A DNA stretch of 64,000 nucleotides. Origin: Bacteroidales bacterium. Its GTDB lineage: Bacteria > Bacteroidota > Bacteroidia > Bacteroidales > Prolixibacteraceae. Shown one piece after another: positions 35,453 to 44,707 of the stretch. Each line of letters opens with the position of its first letter. The first letter of the stretch is position 1. The notes beneath the pieces are model-generated. The model worked only from the letters and a program-made list of their open reading frames with translations, was not told the DNA's origin and made no database searches. The stretch is taken from the NCBI GenBank assembly GCA_012729335.1, contig JAAYDJ010000036.1:1-64000 (forward strand). Direction: 5' to 3'. The position numbers and the translations under genes were made by a program.

Positions 35453-36847
35453 TTATGGCAAGGCCCCTCCGGTGATATGGAGGTATTCGACACGGGCCAG
35501 GAGCAGGGAAATCCTGTGAATTTCATGGTTGATCAGGGCTTGTTGTTCGGCATGGAGTTCCTGCAGATAATCGGTGGCGGTGACGACTCCGTTGGCATAT
35601 TGGGATTCAGCGGTGGCAGTGATGCGCCTCCGGAGGGCGATCAGGCTGGAATCGGTTTCCAGGAGCGCCCCAAGGCTGGCTATTTCGGCCTTCTTAGCGT
35701 CAAGGGCCCTGCGGATATGGTCGGCAAGCTCCTGTCTGCGCCCTTCCAGCACCGTCTTCTGAAGCGCAACCACCTGCTTCTCGTTCCGGGTCCTGGCCCA
35801 ATCCCACAGGGTCCATTTCAACCCTGCCCCGATGAGGTAATAAGGAGCGAATTCATCCTTGAAGAAATTGTTCCCGGGAGGATTCCCGTAGCCCAGGGTG
35901 GCAAAACCAAAGGCCACAGGTTTCAGCCGGCTTTGGAGTAGGAGCAGGGAGGCGTCGAGCTGTTCCCGCTTCAGGTCGAAGAGATCCAGTTCAGGCCGGG
36001 CCAGTTCGCCGGGAAGGCTCTCTCCGACAGTGGGCAGCGCCAGCACGGCAGAATCATCCACGGGAGTGCCCGTGATATCGGAAAGGAGCTTCAGAAAAGA
36101 GGCCCGCCTGATCCGGTTTTCAGTGAGCTGTTGTTGAAGCCTGATCTTTTCCGAGGTCAGGACATCGATATCGGAAAGAAGAGCCATCCCATTCTCCCGG
36201 GCACTCTCCAGGGAGGCGAGACGCTTCTCAATGAGTACCAAAAAGTTGCCGAGAAGCTCCTTTTGCCGGTCGAGCAAAAGCAGATTGAAATAATAGCCGT
36301 TGACCTGACTGCGTAACTGGTAAAGGTCGGCCTCCGTCTGTTTCTTCTGAACCTGCAGTCCGGCCCTTTCCACGGCCCGGGATCCTTTGACCGCTCCCCC
36401 GTCATAGATCATCTGACTGACTTCCAGGGTTACCTTATATTGTTCGTGGGGCAAGGGCTTGATCAGCTGGCCGATTCCCGGGACGGGGAGTGCCCCCATC
36501 ACTTCGGTGAGGTCGACCACCGAGGAGTTGTACACCAACTGCCCGCCGGCGCCGAGGGATGGCAACCAACCCTTCGAAAGGTTGGCATCCCTGAGCTGCC
36601 AGATCCCGGTATGGGCCTGGTTCTCACTGGCAAGTGGAGCCGACGCCTCCGCCTTCTCGTAGCACTCCCGGAGGGTCAGAATCCGCTGGGAAACCCCCCG
36701 CACAGGAGAAAATGCCAGGAGAAGAAAAAACAACAGAAAAACCAGAGGCACTATGCCCCGATTCCCGTTTTGTATGGCCCCGCCGTGGGGGCACTGACGG
36801 GCACTGTCACTTAAACCCAATGGTTCCATAGACGAAAGGTTTTTCAA
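35453..36847 (-). CDS. TolC-family outer-membrane efflux channel
   Basis: Outer-membrane factor of the exporter, 464 residues. The annotated start gives a polar leader before the hydrophobic signal (VPLVFLLFFLLLAFSPV, about 35-50), so the true start may be internal, but no better ATG close to the signal was seen. The two OEP repeats, long amphipathic helices with short strands, can be followed: LTLRECYEKAEASAP near the N-terminus, ELDLFDLKREQLDASLLLLQS in the middle, and QYANGVVTATDYLQELHAEQQA near the end, all typical of TolC proteins. It is the second gene of the operon, 10 bp after the TetR gene. Confidence 0.93.
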   Translation of the reverse strand: MKNLSSMEPLGLSDSARQCPHGGAIQNGNRGIVPLVFLLFFLLLAFSPVRGVSQRILTLRECYEKAEASAPLASENQAHTGIWQLRDANLSKGWLPSLGAGGQLVYNSSVVDLTEVMGALPVPGIGQLIKPLPHEQYKVTLEVSQMIYDGGAVKGSRAVERAGLQVQKKQTEADLYQLRSQVNGYYFNLLLLDRQKELLGNFLVLIEKRLASLESARENGMALLSDIDVLTSEKIRLQQQLTENRIRRASFLKLLSDITGTPVDDSAVLALPTVGESLPGELARPELDLFDLKREQLDASLLLLQSRLKPVAFGFATLGYGNPPGNNFFKDEFAPYYLIGAGLKWTLWDWARTRNEKQVVALQKTVLEGRRQELADHIRRALDAKKAEIASLGALLETDSSLIALRRRITATAESQYANGVVTATDYLQELHAEQQALINHEIHRISLLLARVEYLHITGGALP

Positions 36848-36857
36848 TGTTTACAGG

Positions 36858-37472
36858 TCAACCCTGTTTCAGGGCATTGATCACAAAATGGGCTGCATAC
36901 TTTTTGCGCTTTTCAATGTAGTCGTCAAAGTCGTACCCCATCTTTTCCAGAATGACGGACAACAATCCCTTGGCAGCAAACGGGAAAACACTTAATGACA
37001 AGATCGAAGTCATCAGCTGGGGGATGTTTTCGCGGGTGATGCCGTACCGTACAAACTCCTCCCTGTGCTGACGCTCGAGCTTTTCCCACATCCCGGTAAT
37101 ATCAAATCCCATAATCAGTTTCCTGATCCTGTCGGGATGGCGATTGATCTCGTTCAGCAGAAAACCCGGGAGCGCGGGATTCTGCCTGAGCAGTTCGAGG
37201 TGTTCGGCATAGAAAAAGGTGATCTTCTCCTCCAGGGAAAGATGTTCATCAAACACCGGGGCAAAACGCTGAAACACCTGCCCGGCCACCTTCTCAAACA
37301 CCGCATTGAACAGACGGTCTTTGGTACGGTAATAATAATGAAGCAGCGACTGGTTGATCCCGGCACGGGTGGCAATATCCTGCATCCGGGCACCGTCCAT
37401 CCCCTTCTCAATGAAGACCTCGGTGGCCGACTCAAAAATCTTCATCTCCGTTTGCTTGTCATGTTCCCCCAT
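36858..37472 (-). CDS. TetR-family transcriptional regulator
   Basis: Probable repressor of the efflux operon it heads, 204 residues. The N-terminal helix-turn-helix is clear (KIFESATEVFIEKGMDGARM, then DIATRAGINQSLLHYYYRTKDRLF, about residues 12-58); the C-terminal ligand domain is of the AcrR-like type. As first gene of the run tetR-tolC-hlyD-ATPase-ATPase-permease-permease it likely controls its own promoter in the 181-bp region shared with norB, and drug or metabolite binding would relieve repression. It could also touch the divergent norB promoter. The effector is unknown. Confidence 0.93.
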   Translation of the reverse strand: MGEHDKQTEMKIFESATEVFIEKGMDGARMQDIATRAGINQSLLHYYYRTKDRLFNAVFEKVAGQVFQRFAPVFDEHLSLEEKITFFYAEHLELLRQNPALPGFLLNEINRHPDRIRKLIMGFDITGMWEKLERQHREEFVRYGITRENIPQLMTSILSLSVFPFAAKGLLSVILEKMGYDFDDYIEKRKKYAAHFVINALKQG

Positions 37473-37653
37473 GGACGTGAACTTATCAATTAAATCACTA
37501 AAATAAACTATTTAATTTAACTATTCAATCAACATGGAAAAATTTTTGCGGAGCAAACAGAGTCAAAAAAACTATAAATTATTAAATGGCCATTTTATCT
37601 TTTTATAAATTTTCATAGATTTGTCTCTTGCTTAAACCAGAATTTTGATACTC
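37473..37653. promoter_or_regulatory. Divergent promoter region, tetR operon / norB
   Basis: A 181-bp AT-rich gap. On the plus strand TAGATTTG (37616-37623) is a TAnnTTTG box 30 bp before norB, inside the composite AAATTTTCATAnnTTTG that also precedes the histidine kinase gene. Closer to tetR are two direct AACTATT heptamers (within 37501-37533), a possible operator. No Crp/Fnr- or NsrR-type NO-responsive site was recognised. Confidence 0.5.
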
Positions 37654-39879
37654 ATGGAAAAAGAGACATTGCTAGACCGGTTTATGAGCCGGAAGGGGCT
37701 TTACACCGGTTTCTGGATCATTGCCCTGCTGATGGTGACCGTGCTGATATATTACACGGCCAACCTGCAGAAAGAGGTACCTCCCATTCCGCAGACGGTC
37801 AAATCGGCCTCGGGGGAAGTGCTGTACACCTATGACGACGTGGTGGAAGGGAAGGGTTACTTCCAGCAGTTTGATTTGATGGACTGGGGCACGATGCTGG
37901 GGATGGGAGCCTATATGGGGCCTGATTTCACCACCGATTTCCTGCATTACCGTGCCGAATATCTTTATGATTTTTACGGGCAGGAGCTCTATGGGAAGGC
38001 AGCCGGTGCGCTGACCGCCGTGGAGCGGGGTGCGGTGAAGGAGCGGGTCAAACAGGATGTCAGGGAGCAGACGCGTCTTCTGGAGGCAGGAACTGTGCTG
38101 ACTGATGCATCTGCCTCGGCATTCCGGAAAAACAAGGCTTACCTGACCGACCTTTTGGTCAACGGTGATCCGGAAAGGGCTTTCACCGGCGGAATCATTC
38201 TAAAGGAAGAGGCCGAAAAAATCGCTGCCTTTGTGGACTGGGGACAATTGGCCGCCTCTTCGGTCAGGCCGGGGACCGACCGGACCTGGACCAACAACTG
38301 GCCGCCGGAACCCCTGCTGGACCAGGACGTGACCTTTGTAGCCCACAAGGTCTCCCTCTGGGAATTGCTTGTATTGTGGACGATGACCATCGTGGTGATC
38401 TATCTGGCATACGAGTACCTCTTCAAAAAGGATCCCCATGAAAAGCTGGAACCGGCCATCAAAGTGAACAGTCTGTTCGGATCGCAGCGTAAATTGCTCA
38501 AATACATCCCCATTGTGGCGGCGCTTTTTGTAGTGCAGCTGATTATCGGGGGCTATATCGCTCACCTCTACACCGAACCAACGAAGGATTTTCTCATTTC
38601 GCAGGAATTGTTGCCCTTCAACGTACTTCGTTCAGCCCATACCCAGATTGCCATCCTTTGGGTAGCTGTGGGATGGTTGGTGGGCGGGCTTCTGATCGCT
38701 CCGTGGATTGCCAACCGTGACCACAAATACCCCTGGCTCGTCGATGTATTATGGATCGCCCTGCTGGTGGTGGCTGTGGGCAGCCTGATAGGGTTATACA
38801 TGGGCGCCACCGGCCAGATGCGTGAAACCTGGTTCTGGCTCGGCAATGAAGGGCGTGAACTGCTCAACCTCGGGCGTGTATGGGATATCGGACTGGTCAT
38901 CGGGCTGGTGTTCTGGTTCCTGCTGATCATCTCGCTGATCAGGAAAGCCTCCACCAACAACCCGATCGTGAGCACCATCATCTGGTCGGCATTCGCCATC
39001 GCCACTTTGTACATTGCCGGGATGATGCCGATCCACCAGATCTTCCCTAACTATACGGTGGATGACTATTACCGCTGGTGGGTCATTCACCTCTGGGTGG
39101 AACTGACTTTCGAACTATTTGCTGCAGGGGTGATCGCCTTCTTCACGGTCTCTCTGGGACTGATTTCCCATAAGGTGGCCGTAAGAACCATGCTCTTCGA
39201 GCTGCTGCTGATCATGATGAGCGGCACCCTGGGAGTGGGGCACCACTACTGGTGGCAAGGCCTCGACGAGTATTGGATTGCCGTGGGAGGAATTTTCTCG
39301 GCCCTGGAACCCCTGCCCCTGGCCCTCATGATCGTGGAAGCCATGAAAAACGCCCGCGAACAGCGGCTCGGAGGCCATAAAAACGCATTCTCGGTCTCCT
39401 TCATGTGGATCGCAGGTTCGGCCATCCTCAACTGGATCGGGGCCGGTTTCTTTGGCATGCTCATCAACCTGCCCACCATCAACTACTATTCACACGGTAC
39501 TTATCTGATCATGCCTCACGGCCATGTGGCCCTGCTGGGAGCATTTGGTTACATTTCCATTGCCTTCCTTTATATGGCGTCCCGTACCAATTCCCTGGCC
39601 AAAGGACTCGCCTGGGACGACAAACTGAGTAAATACGGCTTCTGGATCCTGACCATCGGCACCCTGCTGTTTACCATCCCCACTTATATCATCGGTATGG
39701 AACAGACCCGTATCGCCCACGACATGGGATACTTTTACTCCCGTGTAAGAGAAGCTGTGGAACCCATGAAAACCTGGATGTGGCTCAGGCTCATCCCCGA
39801 CAGCATGATGATCCTGGGCGGAGTGATCATTCTCTACGACCTGGTCATGAAAACCTACCTGGCCAAAAAGAGCACGTAA
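37654..39879 (+). CDS. norB: Quinol-dependent nitric oxide reductase (qNOR-type NorB)
   Basis: Membrane haem-copper superfamily enzyme reducing two NO to N2O with quinol electrons, 741 residues from ATG 37654 (a TTG 9 bp upstream is less likely). The fused N-terminal part, one helix plus a periplasmic domain to about residue 235, marks the quinol type that needs no NorC. Active-site ligands are present: His479 in VIHLWVE, His530/His531 in GVGHHYWW, with Glu483 and Glu487 in HLWVELTFE; the usual sequence there is HLWVEGVWE, so three residues between the two glutamates differ while both acids are kept. The haem region PHGHVALLGAFGY is also standard. The FeB histidines rule out the Asn-substituted NO dismutase form. 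There is no neighbouring NO regulator or nitrite reductase, so detoxification or partial denitrification is likely. Confidence 0.94.
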   Translation: MEKETLLDRFMSRKGLYTGFWIIALLMVTVLIYYTANLQKEVPPIPQTVKSASGEVLYTYDDVVEGKGYFQQFDLMDWGTMLGMGAYMGPDFTTDFLHYRAEYLYDFYGQELYGKAAGALTAVERGAVKERVKQDVREQTRLLEAGTVLTDASASAFRKNKAYLTDLLVNGDPERAFTGGIILKEEAEKIAAFVDWGQLAASSVRPGTDRTWTNNWPPEPLLDQDVTFVAHKVSLWELLVLWTMTIVVIYLAYEYLFKKDPHEKLEPAIKVNSLFGSQRKLLKYIPIVAALFVVQLIIGGYIAHLYTEPTKDFLISQELLPFNVLRSAHTQIAILWVAVGWLVGGLLIAPWIANRDHKYPWLVDVLWIALLVVAVGSLIGLYMGATGQMRETWFWLGNEGRELLNLGRVWDIGLVIGLVFWFLLIISLIRKASTNNPIVSTIIWSAFAIATLYIAGMMPIHQIFPNYTVDDYYRWWVIHLWVELTFELFAAGVIAFFTVSLGLISHKVAVRTMLFELLLIMMSGTLGVGHHYWWQGLDEYWIAVGGIFSALEPLPLALMIVEAMKNAREQRLGGHKNAFSVSFMWIAGSAILNWIGAGFFGMLINLPTINYYSHGTYLIMPHGHVALLGAFGYISIAFLYMASRTNSLAKGLAWDDKLSKYGFWILTIGTLLFTIPTYIIGMEQTRIAHDMGYFYSRVREAVEPMKTWMWLRLIPDSMMILGGVIILYDLVMKTYLAKKST

Positions 39880-39917
39880 GGAAAAGGAACTGTCATACCT
39901 GTTCAGACACAAAAATG

Positions 39918-39955
39918 AAAAGAGGGGGATCTGTGGAGATCCCCCTCTTTCTTCC
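39918..39955 (+). terminator. Strong intrinsic terminator after norB
   Basis: AAAGAGGGGGATCT / AGATCCCCCTCTTT, a 14-bp perfect stem with a 4-nt GTGG loop, followed by CTTCC. It closes the norB transcript. Confidence 0.9.
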
Positions 39956-40277
39956 GGGAATGGGCCCTGTAGAATGAGCACACCGGTCCATCTGATGCCA
40001 GCCGTACCGGAAAGTACCGTACAGGCTTCAGTCCGCTGCCACTCCGGTGCCTGCGGAAGTTTCCGGTGCAGTGCCCCATTTACTCACCCGGACTCAACAA
40101 AAGGGATCCAACGGCCCCTGCCACGGCCCTGGCCACATAATTATGGTAAGGCCCCACAGGGCAACCTGCATAGATACCCGTGGTACCAGCCCTGGATGGC
40201 CGCCCGACGGCGGGCCAAACCCAAGCAATCCGCCTCAGGTAAAGGCATTATCCTGCCTGGGTAGGAAGGCCCCGCTT
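39956..40277 (+). pseudogene. Gene-free stretch, possibly a decayed DUF5320-like gene
   Basis: No convincing intact ORF; the short frames present are Pro/His/Arg-rich without recognisable structure. Around 40090-40135 the reading CCCGGACTCAACAAAA followed by GG-CC rich triplets resembles the start of a DUF5320 gene (P-G-L-N-K, then TGP-like codons) broken by indels, and the downstream part is Pro/Gly/Trp-rich. This is a weak by-eye resemblance only. Confidence 0.2.
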
Positions 40278-40380
40278 TATCAAAATGATAATTCCCACTC
40301 AGAATGAGGTTCTGTCGCCTTTCTCAGGAAATTACAACGCTCTGCATTTCTGCCAGATAGTTTTCCGGCATGCCCAAGGC
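40278..40380 (+). promoter_or_regulatory. Second copy of the paired palindrome with a weak sigma-54-like promoter
   Basis: TATCAAAATGATA (40278-40290) is identical to the site at 28478. A second site, ACTCAGAATGAGG (40297-40309), again TCA-N3-TGA, starts exactly 19 bp later, as in the other copy. About 89 bp after the first site comes GG (40367-40368), 10 bp, GC (40379-40380): CGGCATGCCCAAGGC. The -24 half is fair, the -12 half poor. The coiled-coil gene starts at 40451. Confidence 0.5.
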
Positions 40381-40450
40381 CCGGTATTTGCAGCAGTGAC
40401 TTGCGGGACGCATATTCAACATTCAACATTTAAGAAACGAAAGAAGAATT

Positions 40451-41380
40451 ATGAGCACAAAATCGAAAACCATCCTGCAGGTTGCAGCAGGGATTCTTTT
40501 ACTGGCCGTCATTGGTGCCGGGCTGAAGATCATCTTGAATAAAAATGCTGAAGTTAATCAATTAAACGCCCTGAATGCCGGCCTGAGCAACACCCTGCAA
40601 CAAAGGGATTCCCTGGTCAGCGAGCTGGCGGATGCGTTCGACGAAATAGAGAATAACCTCACCTTCGTCCGCGAGAAAAGAGGCCAACTCTCCATTGCCC
40701 CGGCAGAAGCGAAAAAATCCAGGAATGAGACGATCGTCGAAGACGTCAGGTTGATGAATGACATGCTGACAGAAAGCAGTAAAAAAATCGAGGAGCTCGA
40801 GAAGAAGCTGAAATCCTCGGGAATTGAGATTAAATCCTTCAGGAATAAAATCGCCGCACTCAGCAAGAGCATTGAAGAACAGCAAAACAACATCACGACA
40901 CTTACCGCAGAACTTGAACAGCGGAATCTGAAGATTGCGGATATGGACCAGCAAATTACGGTCATGAAAGAGGATATGGTGGTCATGCAGGAAGAGATTA
41001 GCTCCAAAGCGGACACCATCAACATGAAATCGCAGGTCATCGAATCCAGGGAGAATGAACTGAACAAAGCATTTTTCGTTTCCGGCACTTACCGGGAACT
41101 GCTTGACAAGGGAATTATTGAGCGTGAAGGAGGATTTCTGGGACTGGGCAAAGGGAAAGATCTCAAAGATGATCTGAATGAGACCTGGTTATTACCCCTT
41201 GACCAAAGGTTGGTCCAGTCCCTGCCCATACACGCCAAAAAAGCCCACCTGATCACCGAACATCCCGGCGGTTCCTATCAGCTGGTATACGAAAATGACC
41301 AGGTAGCTTTCATTCAGATCGAGGATCCTTCCGCATTCTGGAAACTGAGCCGCTATCTGGTGGTGGAAACCAGAAATTAA
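40451..41380 (+). CDS. Membrane-anchored coiled-coil protein, unknown function
   Basis: 309 residues. One hydrophobic segment (about 8-28, ILQVAAGILLLAVIGAGLKII) serves as signal-anchor; residues 32-215 are almost continuous heptad coiled coil (for example SSKKIEELEKKLKSSG and KSIEEQQNNITTLTAEL). A compact C-terminal domain (about 215-309) contains FVSGTYRELLDKGIIEREGG, LGLGKGKDL, and KKAHLITEHPGGSYQLV. I have seen this C-terminal pattern in Bacteroidota proteins, some named after a collagen-binding adhesin, but cannot verify any function. No operon partner. The upstream region has the same paired palindrome as the one beside the NtrC-type gene, so control by that two-component system is a reasonable hypothesis. 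Confidence 0.75.
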   Translation: MSTKSKTILQVAAGILLLAVIGAGLKIILNKNAEVNQLNALNAGLSNTLQQRDSLVSELADAFDEIENNLTFVREKRGQLSIAPAEAKKSRNETIVEDVRLMNDMLTESSKKIEELEKKLKSSGIEIKSFRNKIAALSKSIEEQQNNITTLTAELEQRNLKIADMDQQITVMKEDMVVMQEEISSKADTINMKSQVIESRENELNKAFFVSGTYRELLDKGIIEREGGFLGLGKGKDLKDDLNETWLLPLDQRLVQSLPIHAKKAHLITEHPGGSYQLVYENDQVAFIQIEDPSAFWKLSRYLVVETRN

Positions 41381-41510
41381 CCCCGGTCCCGTAAAATGGG
41401 TTTGTATCCTTAGACCATGATATGCGATGCAAATGCTGATTTTTTAACAGCAATGATCGCCATCTCTTGATTAAAGCAGGCCAGGGGAGTTGTTCCCGGC
41501 TGGGTTCAAC

Positions 41511-43280
41511 TCAAGGCCTGGAAAAGGTTTCCAACAGTTCTTTACCCTTGGCCAACATTTTCTCCAAATCTCCCGGCCTCTCAATGACGTTGAAAACGCA
41601 GACCAATTCATTGAGCTGTTGCAATTTTACCTTAGCTTCAGGGGTGTCCTGCTCCTGAAGGGTCTCACGTAAAATCCTGATCTTTTCCGCATCCTGAATC
41701 CCTTCGACCAGCCTTTCGAACCGGATGGAACTGCGCCCATCGGGATAAACAATATAAGTATCGCCGGCAGGCCATGTGCGGAACCGTGAATCGAGCAGGG
41801 GTTCTTTCACCCAGCTGTTATAGGCCCAGCGCAAAAAGCCATCGAAGCCGGCGGCCGTGGTGTACCATCCGATAAACGCCGCTTCTGCAGGATGTGAAAA
41901 GGTGAAAACGTTCGGAAATTCATCGGCACAACAGACATACCATGTGGTCACATATCCCTTTTGGGTACGGTATATCCGGTCTCCGTCCTCCACCGTAGCC
42001 CCGTGGGCCACACACAAATCGGTCAGCTCATCGGGATAGAGCCTGTAACTTTTATGGTTATCAGCCAGGGCCACACCCATTCCGGGCGCCACTTCGCCCA
42101 GTAACTTCAGCATCGCCTGCATCTCGGCAGGGGCCCGCTCGTCCATGGCTATGCGGGTCATCTCCCTCCAGCCTTTCTCTTCCAGATGCCTTATGAAATC
42201 AAGCAGAAAAGGCTTCCATAATGCGGCATATTCCGGGGTTCCCGGTGCGGCCGAAACCTTTACTTCCCGGCCCTGTTCTTCATCATAATAAAACAGGAAA
42301 TTCCCCCAGGGGACCATCGAATAACAGTTGATTTGGCTCCGGATGCCCAGGTCCATCATGAACTCCACCCACCGGTCAAAAACCGAATAATCGTATACCC
42401 AGGCCGTATCGTTTTTCCTGGTCCATCCGATCATGGAATCAAAGGCATCTTCTGTCTGTCCGTTCCAGGGACGTTTGTTGAGGGTGGCGGTGATGACTTT
42501 CTGGCCGGCATTGGCCAGCATTTTCATGACGGGGTACAAGGCCTCCCAGTGGGCTTCAGACCATGGTTCCACTCCAGCGACCCGTGCGACAGCATAAGGA
42601 TTCTGCCACAAATCGAGATGAAATTTCCATTCTGATGGTGGTGGAAGCCATTGCGGCAGAACCTCGAGCGTAAGGGTAAAATCACGGCTTTTCTCTCCCC
42701 TGGCCATCAGTTGCAGCGTGGAGGTGTAAACCCCCGGTGCAGCGCCGGCAGGTACATCGAAGGTTAACCAAACCGGACAGGCAGTACGGGGTGAGATATT
42801 AAAACAGGTGACATGGTCCAGAACATCGGCACTCAGGGAACTGGCATAGTTCGCAGGATCGCGTTTGCCGCAACCATCTGCGAATTCATCGGTGATCACA
42901 TAGCGCACAAACCTCGCCTGAGCCATTTCCGCAGGGATGGCTTTCCCATCGGCAGAGACGAATCCGGAAAACCGGAAGCGCACCTGCTCCACACTGTCCT
43001 TGCTCCATAGAACCAATTGAGCTGAAACACGCTCCCCTTTCCATGCAGAGCCGTTCCAAGCCTGCGTTTCTTCAACGCCGGGAATCTCTTGTTTTTCGTA
43101 CCGGCGGTCGATGCTTCCAAAGGAGGCATGGAGTCCGCCACCCAGGGCGTTCCAGTCAGAGCGCACCGTTGCGGGTATATTGGCTTCCACATAGGTTTGA
43201 CAATCCGCAGGCATCCGGCCTGAGGAGGTACATCCGGCTATCCACACGACAGACAGGATGAGGTGTATAAATTTGCCCAT
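41511..43280 (-). CDS. GH123-like glycoside hydrolase lipoprotein (DUF4091)
   Basis: Predicted surface or periplasmic lipoprotein, 589 residues, lipobox at Cys17 (VWIAGC). An N-terminal beta-sandwich (about 45-220) precedes a TIM-barrel-like catalytic part. The acidic pair Asp380-Glu381 in IAMDERAP matches the Asp-Glu pair used by GH123 enzymes (substrate-assisted beta-N-acetylgalactosaminidases), and WYVCCADEFPNVF and DGFLRWAYNSWV near 450-495 are typical of the GH123/DUF4091 barrel. The C-terminal YPDGRSSIRFERLVEGIQDAEK is a family hallmark. Glycan target is unproven. It is convergent with the coiled-coil gene and not linked to a SusCD pair nearby. Confidence 0.88.
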   Translation of the reverse strand: MGKFIHLILSVVWIAGCTSSGRMPADCQTYVEANIPATVRSDWNALGGGLHASFGSIDRRYEKQEIPGVEETQAWNGSAWKGERVSAQLVLWSKDSVEQVRFRFSGFVSADGKAIPAEMAQARFVRYVITDEFADGCGKRDPANYASSLSADVLDHVTCFNISPRTACPVWLTFDVPAGAAPGVYTSTLQLMARGEKSRDFTLTLEVLPQWLPPPSEWKFHLDLWQNPYAVARVAGVEPWSEAHWEALYPVMKMLANAGQKVITATLNKRPWNGQTEDAFDSMIGWTRKNDTAWVYDYSVFDRWVEFMMDLGIRSQINCYSMVPWGNFLFYYDEEQGREVKVSAAPGTPEYAALWKPFLLDFIRHLEEKGWREMTRIAMDERAPAEMQAMLKLLGEVAPGMGVALADNHKSYRLYPDELTDLCVAHGATVEDGDRIYRTQKGYVTTWYVCCADEFPNVFTFSHPAEAAFIGWYTTAAGFDGFLRWAYNSWVKEPLLDSRFRTWPAGDTYIVYPDGRSSIRFERLVEGIQDAEKIRILRETLQEQDTPEAKVKLQQLNELVCVFNVIERPGDLEKMLAKGKELLETFSRP

Positions 43281-43684
43281 ATCCGTTTATTAATACAAAT
43301 TGTCAGACCAGCACTGAAAACGCAGGTGATACACCGACGACTTTGAAACTATGTCTCAAGCCCGGTCCCCACTTGAAAAAAAACGAATCTACGCATTTTC
43401 CGGCAGATTCAACGGAAACCATGGAAATAAGAAAGGCATCACATTGGAAAGGGCTTTTAAACGGTTGCATGAAGATGATATACCGGAATAATGCTATATT
43501 TAATCCCAATAAATGTGAATGCACATGGCAAAGAAAATCCGATTTCCGGAGTGGGGATAAGCGACGGGAATCGGTACTTTTCACATAAATGGGCAGCATC
43601 ATGGAATGTAATATTATAAGAATGGGCCGCCTGATCCTGAGGTCTCCCCATTCTCAACATGCCAGGAACAGATGGCATAAGAGA
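43281..43684. other. Gap between divergent genes, no gene supported
   Basis: About 400 bp separating the GH123-like gene (leftward) from the beta-barrel gene (rightward). Base composition turns AT-richer here. The short frames present (for example 43343-43588) show no recognisable protein features. It must contain promoters for both flanking genes, but no box with matching -7 and -33 elements was identified. Confidence 0.4.
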
Positions 43685-44512
43685 ATGGATTTCCGATGGT
43701 TATCCCCAATACATAAAGGCACCTTTCTTATTGCCTTTCTGGCTCTTTCCACATGGGCATTTTCACAGGACAATATCAACCAGACGATCAGGTTGAGCGG
43801 CAACATGACCTTGACCACAAAAGGACTATCCACTTTTCCGAATCTGACCTTAGGGAAACCTGCTGCCCTTTTCGATTTCTCTATCGGTAGTGGTAAATTC
43901 CGTTTTGACCCAACCTTACGGTTTGGTCTCGATGGAAAACCATGGACTTTTATTTTCTGGCTGCGCTATGAACCCATAAAAACTGAAAAATTCGGATTAC
44001 GGTTTGGAGCACATCCTGCCTATTCATTCAAGGCGATCGATGTGGTTCACAATGGGAAAACATCAGAAGGTCTGAGGGCTTACCAGTTTCTTGCAGGAGA
44101 AATCGCCCCTTTATTCAAAGTGGCTGAGAACATCACCTTAGGACCCTATTACATATACTCCCGTGGGATCGACCATGACGCAGTGCAGAACAGCAACTTC
44201 ATCTCCTTTATCACCAATTTCACCCAGATCAGCCTGGCCGGAGATTTCTTTGCCAACCTGATGGCACAGGTCTATTACCTGAAGATGGATACCCGTGACG
44301 GCAGCTACTTCAATTCTGCCTTGTCATTTAACAGGAGGAATTTTCCCATATCCGTCTCTTCAACAATCAACAAAGCAATAAACAAATCGATACCAGGCGA
44401 TAGTTTTCTCTGGAATATCAATCTCACCTGGAGGTTCGGCGGATCATTCAAAAAAGAGGGTTCCGCCCCGCCTCATAAAACGGTCAGGACACACCAGGTT
44501 TCGGGAAAATGA
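43685..44512 (+). CDS. Outer-membrane beta-barrel protein, unknown
   Basis: 275 residues from ATG 43685; an upstream in-frame ATG at 43589 would add 32 polar residues before the signal peptide. The signal peptide ends near WAFSQ. The remainder is alternating amphipathic strands with aromatic girdles (FDFSIGSGKFRFDP, FIFWLRYEPIKTEKFGLRFG, ISLAGDFFANLMAQVYYLKM) and ends close to LTWRFGGSF, so a barrel of about 10-12 strands is likely. I recognise no specific family. It is the first gene of the AT-richer block and may be expressed with the DUF1593 gene 195 bp downstream. Confidence 0.75.
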   Translation: MDFRWLSPIHKGTFLIAFLALSTWAFSQDNINQTIRLSGNMTLTTKGLSTFPNLTLGKPAALFDFSIGSGKFRFDPTLRFGLDGKPWTFIFWLRYEPIKTEKFGLRFGAHPAYSFKAIDVVHNGKTSEGLRAYQFLAGEIAPLFKVAENITLGPYYIYSRGIDHDAVQNSNFISFITNFTQISLAGDFFANLMAQVYYLKMDTRDGSYFNSALSFNRRNFPISVSSTINKAINKSIPGDSFLWNINLTWRFGGSFKKEGSAPPHKTVRTHQVSGK

Positions 44513-44707
44513 ATCTAACCGGCGGATGTACACCTGACGGTAAATGGTAACTGGAAATCATCTGAAGCTTTGCAACATGTGAGCCCAAAATGGTGCAACC
44601 GGTAACGAAGGTCCCGAGAAACACAAAACGTAACGCGACCAAAATTACATGACACACCACATACAGGAATTTTTCTTAAATTGTTGCCTGATTCTAATCC
44701 TGATTTT

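Noticed and set aside
37654-39879. Nitric oxide dismutase (Nod)
   Set aside because: Nod proteins replace an FeB-ligand histidine; here His479, His530 and His531 are all present.
39974-40264. 96-codon ORF after norB
   Set aside because: Pro/Arg/His-rich with no structure; overlapping frames of similar length exist, so it is not supported as a gene.
43343-43588. 81-codon ORF ending right before an in-frame ATG
   Set aside because: No signal peptide, motif or sensible composition; more likely part of the untranslated upstream region of the barrel gene.
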